Shown here piece by piece: positions 8,392-16,907 of a stretch of 64,000 bases of DNA. The position numbers were made by a program, and so were the translations under genes. Under the pieces are notes generated by a model. It was not told the DNA's origin and made no database searches. It saw only the letters and a program-made list of their open reading frames with translations. Source of the DNA: Microbacterium sp. BH-3-3-3 (GTDB lineage: Bacteria; Actinomycetota; Actinomycetes; Actinomycetales; Microbacteriaceae); contig NZ_VEFS01000007.1 of assembly GCF_007679045.1 (NCBI RefSeq), forward strand, positions 62,001 through 126,000, given 5' to 3'. The stretch's first letter is position 1, and each line of letters begins with the position of its first letter.

Positions 8392-9464
8392 GACCCGCTC
8401 AGCCAGGCGCGGAGGCCGCTCTCGACGGCGTCGATCTGGGCGAGCGGAACGCGCTCCTCGTCGTGGTGGGCGAGGTGCGGGTCGCCGGGGCCGTAATTGA
8501 CGGCCGGGATGCCGAGGGCTGAGAACCGGGCCACGTCCGTCCAGCCGTATTTCGGTTTGGGCGTGGCGCCCACGGCATCCACGAACTCCTTCGCCAGAGC
8601 CGCGTCGAGCCCTGGACGCGCGCCCTCGGCCACATCGACGATCTCGACCTCGAAGCCGGTGAACACATCGCGCACGACCCGTTCGGCGCCCGCGGCGTCG
8701 CGGCTGGGCGCGAAGCGGTAGTTGACCTCGACCTCGCACGCGTCGGGGATGACGTTGCCCGCGACCCCGCCCGAGATGCGCACGGCATTGAGTCCCTCGC
8801 GGTACACCAGGCCCTCGACCTCGATCTCGCGCGCGCGGTACTCGGCCAGGCGGGCGAGAATGGGCGCCGCCTTGTGGATGGCGTTCTCGCCGATCCACGA
8901 ACGGGCGCTGTGCGCGCGCACGCCGTCGGTGCGCACGAGCGCGCGCAGGGTGCCGTTGCAGCCGCCCTCGACCTCGCCGTTGCTCGGCTCGCCGAGGATC
9001 GCGAAGTCTCCGACGAACAGGTCGGGACGGTTGCGCGAGAGGCGACCGAGGCCGTTGAGCGAGGAGTCGACCTCCTCGTGGTCGTACCACATCCACGTGA
9101 TGTCGACCGGGGGCGCCGAAAGCTCGGCCGCCAGCTTGAGCTGCACGGCCACACCCGCCTTCATGTCGACCGTGCCGCGACCCCAGAGGAACGCCTCGCC
9201 GTCGATCTCGCGGTCTTGCACGGGCAGGTTGGCGTTGATCGGAACGGTGTCGATGTGCCCGGCGATCACGACGCGGCGCTCGCGCCCGAGGTTCGTGCGG
9301 GCGACGATCGTGTCGCCGTCGCGGATGACCTCGAGGTGGGGATACGCCGACACCGCGGCCTCGATCGCGTCGGCCAGGGTCGTCTCGTCGCCCGACTCGC
9401 TGTGGACGTCGCAGATGGCCCGCGTGAGGGCGACGGAGGAGGAGGTCAGATCGAGCGCGGCCAT
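8388..9464 (-). CDS. dapE: Succinyl-diaminopimelate desuccinylase
   Basis: The 358-residue M20-family metallohydrolase removes succinate from N-succinyl-LL-diaminopimelate in lysine and peptidoglycan precursor synthesis. Visible features are HIDTVP with His70 and Asp72, GRGTVDMKAG with Asp100, the catalytic/metal glutamates in WYDHEEVDS (Glu130/131), and the dimerisation domain (about 165-280). It is divergent from dapD with only 43 bp between the starts, so the two genes probably share a regulatory region. Confidence 0.93.
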   Translation of the reverse strand: MAALDLTSSSVALTRAICDVHSESGDETTLADAIEAAVSAYPHLEVIRDGDTIVARTNLGRERRVVIAGHIDTVPINANLPVQDREIDGEAFLWGRGTVDMKAGVAVQLKLAAELSAPPVDITWMWYDHEEVDSSLNGLGRLSRNRPDLFVGDFAILGEPSNGEVEGGCNGTLRALVRTDGVRAHSARSWIGENAIHKAAPILARLAEYRAREIEVEGLVYREGLNAVRISGGVAGNVIPDACEVEVNYRFAPSRDAAGAERVVRDVFTGFEVEIVDVAEGARPGLDAALAKEFVDAVGATPKPKYGWTDVARFSALGIPAVNYGPGDPHLAHHDEERVPLAQIDAVESGLRAWLSGS

Positions 9465-9507
9465 GCCCCGATCCTTTCACACGCGATGCCGCCGGTAGCC
9501 TGGAGCG

Positions 9508-10428
9508 GTGAGCAACGAACGACGCATCAGTGCTGCCGGACTCTCGACGCGGACCAACGCCGGAACAGTGCTCGACGCCTGGTTCCCGAGCCCCCGCCTG
9601 GGCGCCGCGGGCGACCTCGCCGCCGAGGCTGCGGCGCTGGAGTCGTCGGCCGGTCCGGACGAGCGTCGCGGCGTGGTGGTCGAGACCGTCACCCTCGAGA
9701 TCGACGCGGATGCCGCGCCCACCTCGACCGTCGACGCCTACCTGCGCCTGCACGCGCTGTCGCACCTGCTCGTGCGTCCCAACGAGATCAACCTCGACGG
9801 CATCTTCGGTCACCTCCCCAACGTCGCGTGGACCAACGCCGGCCCCGTGCACCCCGACGACGCCGCGCGCCTGCTGCCGCAGCTGAAGCGCCACGGCATC
9901 CAGCTGCAAGGTCTCGACAAGTTCCCGCGCCTCACCGACTACGTGCTGCCCGCGGGCGTGCGCATCGCCGACGCCTCGCGCGTGCGCCTGGGCGCGCACC
10001 TCTCCCCCGGCACGACCGTCATGCACGAGGGCTTCGTCAACTTCAACGCCGGCACCCTCGGCTCGTCGATGATCGAGGGCCGCGTGTCGCAGGGCGTCGT
10101 GATCGGCGACGGCACCGACATCGGCGGTGGCGCCTCGATCATGGGCACGCTTTCGGGCGGTGGCACGCACCGCGTCTCGATCGGAGCCCGCACCCTGCTC
10201 GGCGCGAACGCCGGCATCGGCATCTCGCTCGGCGACGACTGCGTCGTCGAGGCCGGCCTCTACGTCACCGCCGGCACGAAGGTGCGCGTCGGCGACGAGA
10301 CGGTCAAGGCGGGCGAGCTGTCGGGCCGCGACGGCATCCTGTTCCGTCGCAACTCGCTCACCGGCGCCGTCGAGGCCTCGGCTCGCGTCGGCGTCGGCGT
10401 GACGCTGAACGAGGCGCTGCACGCCTGA
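9508..10428 (+). CDS. dapD: Tetrahydrodipicolinate N-succinyltransferase, actinobacterial type
   Basis: The 306-residue protein uses succinyl-CoA to form N-succinyl-2-amino-6-ketopimelate. The N-terminal domain (about 1-130) has LLVRPNEINLDGIFGHLPNVAW. A left-handed beta-helix follows (about 145-260), with hexapeptide-like turns such as RVSQGVVIGDGTDIGGGASI and GGTHRVSIG, ending with RDGILFRRNS. This is the longer actinobacterial/proteobacterial DapD class. The start is GTG, with the divergent dapE start close by. Confidence 0.94.
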   Translation: MSNERRISAAGLSTRTNAGTVLDAWFPSPRLGAAGDLAAEAAALESSAGPDERRGVVVETVTLEIDADAAPTSTVDAYLRLHALSHLLVRPNEINLDGIFGHLPNVAWTNAGPVHPDDAARLLPQLKRHGIQLQGLDKFPRLTDYVLPAGVRIADASRVRLGAHLSPGTTVMHEGFVNFNAGTLGSSMIEGRVSQGVVIGDGTDIGGGASIMGTLSGGGTHRVSIGARTLLGANAGIGISLGDDCVVEAGLYVTAGTKVRVGDETVKAGELSGRDGILFRRNSLTGAVEASARVGVGVTLNEALHA

Positions 10429-10445
10429 GGCCGGGCTCCGATTCA

Positions 10446-10481
10446 CGCATAAACGCTTTTCGCGCGGATCGCGTTTATGCG
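10446..10481. terminator. Inverted repeat between convergent dapD and ddaH
   Basis: An 11-bp perfect inverted repeat, CGCATAAACGC and GCGTTTATGCG, is separated by 14 nt. It lies 18 bp after the dapD stop and before the ddaH stop. A+T-rich arms are unusual for this genome. The position suggests a bidirectional terminator; a protein-binding site is less likely here. Confidence 0.55.
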
Positions 10482-10519
10482 CGCGGATCGCGCGTGGGGG
10501 TGGGCGGTCTCCGCGAGCC

Positions 10520-11281
10520 TCAGTCGCGCACCCGCACCGACAGGCAGGTCACGCAGCCCTCGAGCTTCTCGAACTCGCTGACGTCGACCGTCACCACGTC
10601 GAGGCCGCGGAACCGGTGCTCCTCGGCCGTCGCCGGGGCGTCCGCCGACATCAGCACCGTGTCGTCGTCGAGCACCACCACGGCGGTGCCGTGCTCTTCG
10701 GGGACGCCCGCGAACGCCGGGAACAGCGACGGATCGTCGACGAGCGGCTCGAATCCGACCACCGTGCCGTCGGGAAGCGCCGTCACCCCCGACTTCAGGT
10801 GCAGCACCTTGGTGACCGGGATCTCGCGCACCTCCCACCCGCGCGGCTCGAGCAGAGCCCGCAGCTGGGCGATGCCCTCGGCGTTCGTCCGCGACGACGC
10901 GCCCACGTAGACGGTCCGGCCCACCTTGAGCACGTCGCCCCCGTCGAGGGTTCCGGGCTCCGCGATCTCTTCGAGGGCGATCCCGGATGCCGAGACCCCG
11001 GCCCGCACGCTCTCCGCCTCGCCCCGCCGCGAGACCGCGCCGGCCCGACACAGCACGGCGAGGTCGCCGAACATCACCACCGCATCCTCGACGAACACGC
11101 CGTCGGGTTGATCGTCGGCCGGATCGATCTCGACGATCTCCCATCCGCGCGTGCGGAACGCCTCGACGTACCCGCGCCACTGCGCGAGGGCCAGATCGGC
11201 ATCGACCGGCACGCGGTCGAGGTGGGTGAGCTCGCCCTCGGCGAGGCGGGGCGACGGACGACGGACCAACAGACGCGGCAT
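10520..11281 (-). CDS. ddaH: Dimethylarginine dimethylaminohydrolase
   Basis: The 253-residue pentein-fold enzyme hydrolyses N-omega-methylated arginines to citrulline and methylamines. Seen are the repeated beta-beta-alpha modules, FVEDAVVMFGD near residue 60, GTLDGGDVLKVG near 109, the catalytic histidine in KVLHLKSG near 162, and the catalytic cysteine region EGCVTCLS at the C-terminus. It might also serve as an arginine deiminase-like enzyme, but the short length without an insert favours DDAH. It is monocistronic, with the tandem 103-bp repeats upstream. Confidence 0.85.
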   Translation of the reverse strand: MPRLLVRRPSPRLAEGELTHLDRVPVDADLALAQWRGYVEAFRTRGWEIVEIDPADDQPDGVFVEDAVVMFGDLAVLCRAGAVSRRGEAESVRAGVSASGIALEEIAEPGTLDGGDVLKVGRTVYVGASSRTNAEGIAQLRALLEPRGWEVREIPVTKVLHLKSGVTALPDGTVVGFEPLVDDPSLFPAFAGVPEEHGTAVVVLDDDTVLMSADAPATAEEHRFRGLDVVTVDVSEFEKLEGCVTCLSVRVRD

Positions 11282-11359
11282 GCCCCGACCCTACTGGTCG
11301 CGTCATCGGCGTCGGCGGGGCCACGTGGCATCCGTTCTCTTCGGCGCTCCCCCTGTCCC

Positions 11360-11637
11360 CATCTGCGCAGACCATGTCCCACAAACGGCTGCCTGGCAGC
11401 GCCCCGGGCAGCACGAAGTGGGACATGGGTGCAGGTCCAACCGCCCTCGCCCACCATGTCCCCATATGCGCAGACCATGTCCCACAAACGGCTACCTGGC
11501 AGCGCCCCAGGCAGCACAAAGTGGGACATGGATGCAGGGCGAACCGCCCTCGCCGACCATGTCCCGATGTGCGCAGACCATGTCCCAAAAACGGCTCCCT
11601 GGCGGCACCCCAGACAGCACAAAGTGGGACATGGGGA
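11360..11637. repeat. Three tandem 103-bp units with long inverted repeats
   Basis: Units begin with CCATGTCCCA at 11372, 11475 and 11578, an exact 103-bp period. Each unit pairs CCATGTCCCAC with GTGGGACATGG about 38 nt later, and the intervening DNA (CGGCTGCCTGGCAGCGCC) also folds on itself. Between the hairpins is a shared spacer with ACCGCCCTCGCC and GCGCAGA. The third copy has an arm mismatch. The repeats fill the 433-bp gap between ddaH and gltA, and no gene was seen in it. Confidence 0.9.
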
Positions 11638-11668
11638 GAATCAGCGACACATCCCCGCCGCACACGGC

Positions 11669-11706
11669 GAAACGCCCCGCCCCTCGCAAGAGGGACGGGG
11701 CGTTTC
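11669..11706 (-). terminator. gltA terminator
   Basis: The stem starts GAAACGCCCCG and is closed by CGGGGCGTTTC, with CCCCT/AGGGA continuing the pairing toward a short loop GCA. It lies just past the gltA stop at 11715 on the minus strand. The AAA/TTT ends give a short U-run. Confidence 0.75.
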
Positions 11707-11714
11707 CGGCCGGA

Positions 11715-13010
11715 TCAGACTCCGGGGTAGTTGCGCTCGGCGGCACCCGTGTACAGCTGCTGCGGGCGGCCGATCTTCGTCTGGGGGTCGTTGATCGCCT
11801 CGCGCCACTGGGCGAGCCAGCCGGGCAGGCGGCCGATCGCGAACAGCACCGTGAACATGCGCGTGGGGAAGCCCATCGCCTTGTAGATCACGCCGGTGTA
11901 GAAGTCGACGTTCGGATAGAGGCGACGCTCCTTGAAGTAGTCGTCCTCGAGGGCGATCTGCTCGAGCTCCTTGGCGAGGTCGAGAAGCGGGTCGCTGACT
12001 CCGAGCGCGGTGAGCACCTCGTCGGCCGACTCCTTGACGAGCTTCGCGCGCGGGTCGTAGTTCTTGTAGACGCGGTGACCGAAGCCCATGAGCTTGACGC
12101 CCTGCTCCTTGTTCTTCACCCGCTCGACGAACCGTTCGACGCTCTCGCCCGAGTCGCGGATGCGCGCGAGCATCTGCAGCACGGCTTCGTTCGCGCCACC
12201 GTGCAGGGGGCCGGACAGCGCCTGGATGCCGGCGGAGATCGACGCGAACTGGTTCGCTCCGGTCGAGCCGACCAGGCGCACGGTCGAGGTCGAGGCGTTC
12301 TGCTCGTGGTCCTCGTGCAGCATCAGCAGCAGGTCGAGGGCCTTCGTCATGACCGGGTTGGCCTCGAAGGGCTCGCTGTGCACGCCGAAGTTGAGCTTGA
12401 GGAAGTTGTCGACGAACGACAGCGAGTTGTCGGGGTACAGGAACGCCTGACCGATGCTCTTCTTGTGCGCGTACGCCGCGATCACGGGGAGCTTGGCGAG
12501 CATGCGGACGGTGTTGAGCTCGACGTGCTCGGGGTTGTGCGGGTCGGACTCCGACTCGTAATACGTCGAGAGGGCGGCGGTCGCGGCCGAGAGCACCGAC
12601 ATGGGGTGAGCCGTCGGCGGCAGTGCCGAGAAGAGGCTCTTGAGGTCTTCGTGCAGCAGCGTGTGACGGCGGATGCGCTCGTCGAACGACGCCAGCTCGG
12701 ATGCCGAGGGAAGCTCGCCGTAGATGAGCAGCCAGGCGACCTCGAGGTAGGTGCTGTTCTTCGCCAGCTGCTCGATGGGGTACCCGCGGTAGCGGAGGAT
12801 GCCCTGGTCGCCGTCGATGTAGGTGATGTCGGACTTCGTCGACGCCGTGTTGACGAAGCCGTAGTCGAGCGTGGTGTGCCCGGTCTGCTTGGTCAGCGAC
12901 GCGATGTCGATGCTCGGGACGCCGTCGGTGCCTCGCAGGACCGGGAATTCGGCGGTGGAGCCCCCTACCGTCAGAGTGGCCTTGTCCTGCTGCGTGCCCG
13001 CGTCGCTCAC
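11715..13010 (-). CDS. gltA: Citrate synthase (type II)
   Basis: The 431-residue enzyme condenses acetyl-CoA and oxaloacetate in the TCA cycle. Visible are DGDQGILRYRGYPIEQLA, the active-site histidines in LHGGANEAVL and GFGHRVYKN, and the Asp-containing NVDFYTG segment near the end. The GTG start at 13010 is chosen because AAGGAGG lies six bases upstream; a longer frame adds 29 unlikely residues. The gene stands alone with its own terminator. Confidence 0.95.
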   Translation of the reverse strand: MSDAGTQQDKATLTVGGSTAEFPVLRGTDGVPSIDIASLTKQTGHTTLDYGFVNTASTKSDITYIDGDQGILRYRGYPIEQLAKNSTYLEVAWLLIYGELPSASELASFDERIRRHTLLHEDLKSLFSALPPTAHPMSVLSAATAALSTYYESESDPHNPEHVELNTVRMLAKLPVIAAYAHKKSIGQAFLYPDNSLSFVDNFLKLNFGVHSEPFEANPVMTKALDLLLMLHEDHEQNASTSTVRLVGSTGANQFASISAGIQALSGPLHGGANEAVLQMLARIRDSGESVERFVERVKNKEQGVKLMGFGHRVYKNYDPRAKLVKESADEVLTALGVSDPLLDLAKELEQIALEDDYFKERRLYPNVDFYTGVIYKAMGFPTRMFTVLFAIGRLPGWLAQWREAINDPQTKIGRPQQLYTGAAERNYPGV

Positions 13011-13230
13011 CGCGCCTCCTTGCGATTTCTGGTCGCCCGTGTGGTCGAACGCGGGGGGTTGCGGCACCCCGCGATCTTCTCGCCCTCTGGATGCCACGGG
13101 AATGGCATCCGGGTCGGCGGGGCGCGCGGAGGATGACCCCGAACGACCTGCCTTTACAGCCTAGTAGGCACTCCGGCGTACAGATGACACCGCCAAAGGT
13201 CGCCCCCATCGAATGGAGGGAACCTCCTGG

Positions 13231-14334
13231 TCAGGCCCGCAGACGCTCCGCCGCGGCGGCGATGCGCTCGTCGGTCGCGGTGAGCGAGAAGCGCACATGC
13301 TGCGGGAAGTGCGTGCCGTAGAAGTGCCCCGGCCCCACCAGGATGCCGAGATCGGCCAGACGGTCGAGGCTCTCCCAGGCGTCGCGCCCCTCGGTGGCCC
13401 AGAGGTACAGGCCGCCCTCGCTGCGGTCGATCGTGAAGCCGGCGGCCTCGATCGCGGGCTTGAGCACCGCACGACGGCGGGCGTAGCGCTCGCGCTGCGC
13501 AGCCACGTGCTCGTCATCGCCGAGCGCGACGGTCATCGCTCGCTGCACGGGGGCGGGAGGCATGAGGCCGAGGTGCTTGCGCCCGGTCAGCAGGCGCTCG
13601 ACGATCGCGGGGTCGCCGGCCAGAAAAGCTGCGCGGTACCCGGCGAGGTTCGACTGCTTGCTGAGCGAGTACACCGACAGCACGCCGGTGAGGTCGTCGC
13701 CGACGACGGCGGGATCCAGCACGCTCGGCACGGGCTGCTGGTCCCACGGGGCGTCCCACCCGAGCTCCGCGTAGCACTCGTCGGAAGCCAGGACCGCGCC
13801 GATCTCGCGGGCTCGCGCCACGGCATCCGCCAACTCGTCCGTCGAGAGCACGCGTCCGTCGGGGTTGCCCGGGGAGTTGATCCAGATGAGCCGAGCGTGC
13901 GCGGGCCACGAGGAAGGGTCGTCGGATGCCACCGGCTCGGCGCCGACGAGACGCGCGCCGACCTCGTAGGTCGGGTACGCGGCCCGCGGGTGCACAACGG
14001 CGTCACCCGGTCCGAGGCCGAGCAGCAGCGGGAGCAGGGCCACCAGCTCTTTCGAGCCGACAGTCGGCAGCACGTTCGCCGCGCTCAGGCCGGGAACCCC
14101 GCGACGGCGGTGGTACCACTCGGCGATCGCCTCGCGGAGCGCCGGGGTGCCGGCGGTCTGCGGGTAGGCGTGCGCATCGGTCGCGTCGGCCAGAGCCTCG
14201 GCGATGACCTGCGGCGTGGGATCGACGGGCGATCCGATCGACAGGTCGACGATGCCGTCAGGGTGGCGTCGGGCGCGCTCCGCGTAGGGGGCGACCGCGT
14301 CCCACGGGTAGTCGGCGAGGTCGGCGACGCCCAC
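13231..14334 (-). CDS. dapC: Succinyldiaminopimelate aminotransferase
   Basis: The 367-residue class I/II PLP aminotransferase has DLSIGSPVDPTP, INSPGNPDGR, SDECYAELGW, and the PLP lysine in YSLSKQSNLAGYR. The family and its position directly after a 7Fe ferredoxin gene are typical of actinobacterial DapC, which converts N-succinyl-2-amino-6-ketopimelate to succinyl-diaminopimelate. The GTG start lies three bases after the ferredoxin stop. With dapD and dapE nearby it gives three steps of the succinylase branch. Confidence 0.93.
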   Translation of the reverse strand: MGVADLADYPWDAVAPYAERARRHPDGIVDLSIGSPVDPTPQVIAEALADATDAHAYPQTAGTPALREAIAEWYHRRRGVPGLSAANVLPTVGSKELVALLPLLLGLGPGDAVVHPRAAYPTYEVGARLVGAEPVASDDPSSWPAHARLIWINSPGNPDGRVLSTDELADAVARAREIGAVLASDECYAELGWDAPWDQQPVPSVLDPAVVGDDLTGVLSVYSLSKQSNLAGYRAAFLAGDPAIVERLLTGRKHLGLMPPAPVQRAMTVALGDDEHVAAQRERYARRRAVLKPAIEAAGFTIDRSEGGLYLWATEGRDAWESLDRLADLGILVGPGHFYGTHFPQHVRFSLTATDERIAAAAERLRA

Positions 14335-14337
14335 GGG

Positions 14338-14658
14338 TCAGTGCGCCTGCGGAGGCAGAGCGGTGATGACCGGGTGGTCCTTGGCGATCACGCCGACCTT
14401 GGCGGCACCACCGGGCGAGCCGATGTCGTCGAAGAACTCGACGTTGGCCTTGTAGTAGTCGGACCACTCTTCGGGAAGGTCGTCTTCGTAGTAGATGGCC
14501 TCGACGGGGCAGACCGGCTCGCACGCACCGCAGTCGACGCACTCGTCGGGGTGGATGTAGAGCGATCGTTCACCCTCGTAGATGCAGTCGACAGGACACT
14601 CATCGATGCAGGCGCGGTCTTTGACATCGACACACGGGAGGGCGATCACGTAAGTCAC
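14338..14658 (-). CDS. fdxA: 7Fe ferredoxin FdxA/FdxC type
   Basis: The 106-residue ferredoxin has a [3Fe-4S] site in [17 protein letters not shown] and a [4Fe-4S] site in [16 protein letters not shown], followed by the C-terminal extension [18 protein letters not shown] that is characteristic of actinobacterial 7Fe ferredoxins. It transfers electrons in the cytosol; partners are not identified by context. It is the first gene of a two-gene unit with dapC. Hairpin array C lies upstream of it. Confidence 0.95.
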   Translation of the reverse strand: MTYVIALPCVDVKDRACIDECPVDCIYEGERSLYIHPDECVDCGACEPVCPVEAIYYEDDLPEEWSDYYKANVEFFDDIGSPGGAAKVGVIAKDHPVITALPPQAH

Positions 14659-14727
14659 CCGCTCAGTCTAATCGCGCCCGGGCACCCGGCCTCGCCGCCG
14701 AGCCGCTGACCTATGATCCGCGGCCCA

Positions 14728-15374
14728 GGTCCCTGAGCTTGTCGAAGGGACCGGAACCCCACAGACGCCCGCCCACCTAGGTCCCTGAGCCTGTCGAAGG
14801 GACCGGAACCCCGCGCACGCCCGCCCACCCAGGTCCCTGAGCCCGTCGAAGGGACCGGACCCCCGCGCACGCCCGCCCACCCAGGTCCCTGAGCCCGTCG
14901 AAGGGACCGGACCCCCACGCACGCCCGCCCACCCAGGTCCCTGAGCCCGTCGAAGGGACCGGACCCCCGCGCACGCCCGGGGGCTTCGACAGGCTCAGCC
15001 ACCTCCCCGGCCGAAGGGACGCCCGCCCGCCCAGGTCCCTGAGCCTGTCGAAGGGACCGGAACCCCCGCGCACGCCCGGGGGCTTCGACAGGCTCAGCCA
15101 CCTCCCCGACCGAAGGGACGCACGCCCGCCCAGGTCCCTGAGCCTGTCGAAGGGACCGGACCCCCGCGCACGCCCGGGGGCTTCGACTGGCTCAGCCACC
15201 TCCCCGGCCGGAACCCCACGCACACGCGCCCGGTGGCTTCGACAGGCTCAGCCACCTCCCCGGCCGGAACCCCACGCACACGCGCCCGGGGGCTTCGACA
15301 GGCTCAGCCACCTCCCCGACCGGAACCGCGCGCACGCCCGCCCGGTGGCTTCGACAAGCTCAGCCACCTCCCGG
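14728..15374. repeat. Hairpin-repeat array C, 13 units
   Basis: This is the largest array. Five GGTCCCT/AGGGACC units start at 14728, 14780, 14832, 14884 and 14936, a 52-bp period with nearly identical 27-bp spacers. After them, units alternate between GGTCCCT/AGGGACC and the opposite-orientation GGTGGCT/AGCCACC type, whose arms are often imperfect (GGGGGCT). The last units are GGTGGCT type only. It fills the 719-bp gap between DUF6113 (3' end) and fdxA (5' end). No gene was seen. Confidence 0.9.
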
Positions 15375-15377
15375 CCG

Positions 15378-15776
15378 TCAGGACTGGGCGGATGCCGCCG
15401 GCGCACGCAGGTGCGAGAGGTCGGGCCAGAACGCCACCAGCGCCATCAGCGCGGGGCCGACGATCGTCCACAGCAGCGGCACCCACTCGGTACCCGGGGT
15501 CGGTGCGGCCACGATCGCGGAGCCTCCGGGTCCCACCTGCGAGAACAGGAAGGTCGCCGCCGTGATGCCGAGGCCCCCGAACAGCGCGTTGACGCGGTCG
15601 CCCGTGAGCGTGCGCAGAGCGATCAGCAACGCGGCACTGCCGATCGTGGCGAGCACCAGGCCGACCGGCACGGGGCCGAGCATGAACGCCTGCCCGACGG
15701 TTCCGGCCGCGCCGTAGAAGGCGCCGACGAGGAGAGCGACCGCCCAGCCGACGATCCGAAGCACAGTGGAACCCAT
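15378..15776 (-). CDS. Small four-helix membrane protein (DUF6113-like)
   Basis: The 132-residue protein has four predicted membrane segments (about 7-25, 30-55, 63-82 and 96-116) and little else. The pattern GAFYGAAGTVGQAFMLGPVPVGLV fits what I recall of the DUF6113 family; that assignment is tentative. The function is unknown. It lies 41 bp past the azlD stop on the same strand and may be read with azlCD. Its stop touches hairpin array C. Confidence 0.65.
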   Translation of the reverse strand: MGSTVLRIVGWAVALLVGAFYGAAGTVGQAFMLGPVPVGLVLATIGSAALLIALRTLTGDRVNALFGGLGITAATFLFSQVGPGGSAIVAAPTPGTEWVPLLWTIVGPALMALVAFWPDLSHLRAPAASAQS

Positions 15777-15816
15777 CGGATCAGTCTAGGAGCGCGGGCT
15801 ATGCGCCACCCGAGGC

Positions 15817-16131
15817 TCAGGTCGCCCAGCCCCACAGGCGCAGCAGCGCCGCCGTCACCGCCGCACCGACGACGACCACGAGGAACGGGGCGCGCAGCCA
15901 CAGCAGCAGCGCCGCGACGCCGACCGCGGGCAGCCGCGCGTCGACGACGATCGCTTGACCCGCGCCGAGGGTCTGCACCACGACGAGGGCCGAGAGGAGG
16001 GCCACGGTCAGCAGATCGGCGATGCGGGCGGGGCGGGGCTTGTCGAGCCAGTGCGCGGGCAGCAGATAGCCGGTGGCCTTGAGGGCGACGCAGATGACGG
16101 ATGCCGCGAGCACGGCGGTCCAGAGGGTCAT
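15817..16131 (-). CDS. azlD: Branched-chain amino-acid exporter small subunit AzlD
   Basis: The 104-residue protein has four hydrophobic segments and the family pattern ATGYLLPAHWLDKPR...IADLLTVALLSALVVV. AzlD is the small partner of AzlC in a two-component exporter for branched-chain amino acids. The start is the ATG at 16131, overlapping the azlC stop as ATGA. The partner gene directly upstream makes the assignment firm as a family, while the true substrate is unproven. Confidence 0.88.
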   Translation of the reverse strand: MTLWTAVLAASVICVALKATGYLLPAHWLDKPRPARIADLLTVALLSALVVVQTLGAGQAIVVDARLPAVGVAALLLWLRAPFLVVVVGAAVTAALLRLWGWAT

Positions 16132-16850
16132 GGCATCCGCCCCTCTGACGACACCGCTGCGGGGCGCCGGTCGAACAGTCCGACCGCGATCGCGACGCCG
16201 GCTGCGGCGATGACCGGGATGCCGGGCATGAGCCACGGCGTGAGCAGCGCCGCCACGGCAGCGGCGCCCGCGGCGACGGCGAGGGGCTGACGTCCGCGCA
16301 GCCGAGGCCAGAGCAACGCGAGGAAGGCCGCGGCGGCTGCGGCGTCGAGGCCGTACGTGCGCGGATCGCCCAACACGTCCCCCAGTAGCGCGCCGAGGAG
16401 AGTCGAGAGGTTCCAGCCGACCCAGATCGCGATGCCGGTGACCCAGAACCCGGTCTGACGCGCACGCGGCTCGGTCTGGGCGAGCGCGACCGCCGTCGAC
16501 TCGTCGATCGTGAACTGCGTCGCGGCGGCCTTGCGCCACCCTCCCCCACCGACGATCGGCGCCATGCGCATCGCGTACGCGGCGTTTCGCACACCGAGCA
16601 GCACCGACGACGCGATAGCCGCGGGGGCGGCTGCGAGTCCTCCCGCCGCGATCACCCCGACGAACGCGAACTGCGAGCCGCCGGTGAACATGAGCAGGCT
16701 GAGCACGCACGTCTGCCACACGTCGAGTCCGGATGCCACCGACACGGCGCCGAACGAGACACCGTAGGCGCTCGTGGCGAGGGCGACGGCGAGACCTTGC
16801 CGGGCGGCCACCCCCTCGGGTGTTCGGTGGATCGAACGCATGGACATCAT
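16128..16850 (-). CDS. azlC: Branched-chain amino-acid exporter large subunit AzlC
   Basis: The 240-residue polytopic protein has the AzlC signatures YGVSFGAVSVASGLDVWQT, MFTGGSQFAFVGV, GVRNAAYAMRM and QFTIDESTA. The start is uncertain among ATGs at 16850, 16847 and 16841. The gene is divergent from an XRE/cupin regulator, with palindromic sites in the 57-bp gap, so repression of azlCD by that regulator is likely. Confidence 0.9.
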   Translation of the reverse strand: MMSMRSIHRTPEGVAARQGLAVALATSAYGVSFGAVSVASGLDVWQTCVLSLLMFTGGSQFAFVGVIAAGGLAAAPAAIASSVLLGVRNAAYAMRMAPIVGGGGWRKAAATQFTIDESTAVALAQTEPRARQTGFWVTGIAIWVGWNLSTLLGALLGDVLGDPRTYGLDAAAAAAFLALLWPRLRGRQPLAVAAGAAAVAALLTPWLMPGIPVIAAAGVAIAVGLFDRRPAAVSSEGRMP

Positions 16851-16853
16851 CGT

Positions 16854-16887
16854 GAACGATCGGGCGGTCGTTCGTCAAGTCGAACGA
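16854..16887. promoter_or_regulatory. Two overlapping palindromes, likely operator between azlC and the XRE gene
   Basis: The first palindrome pairs GAACGATC with GGTCGTTC (16854-16873, one mismatch). The second pairs TCGTTCG with CGAACGA (16868-16887) around a six-base centre. Both share the half-site TCGTTC. They lie in the 57-bp divergent gap, where a repressor could control both genes. The link to the adjacent XRE protein is inference. Confidence 0.6.
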
Positions 16888-16907
16888 ACGGCGAGCATAA
16901 TGAACGC

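Noticed and set aside
7168..10446. Single open frame of 1092 codons on the minus strand
   Set aside because: Only the last 407 codons form the PIG-V-like protein. The rest is antisense to dapD and out of frame with dapE, both strong genes, and has Arg/His/Asp-rich low-complexity translation.
11151..13136. Long plus-strand open frame of 661 codons opposite gltA and ddaH
   Set aside because: It lies antisense to two confident genes and gives a Val/Leu/Arg/Glu-biased sequence without a domain; this is the usual shadow in G+C-rich DNA.
14728..14985. CRISPR-like regular repeat array
   Set aside because: The repeats have a constant 52-bp period, but the spacers are almost identical, and no cas genes are near. 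It is a tandem hairpin array.
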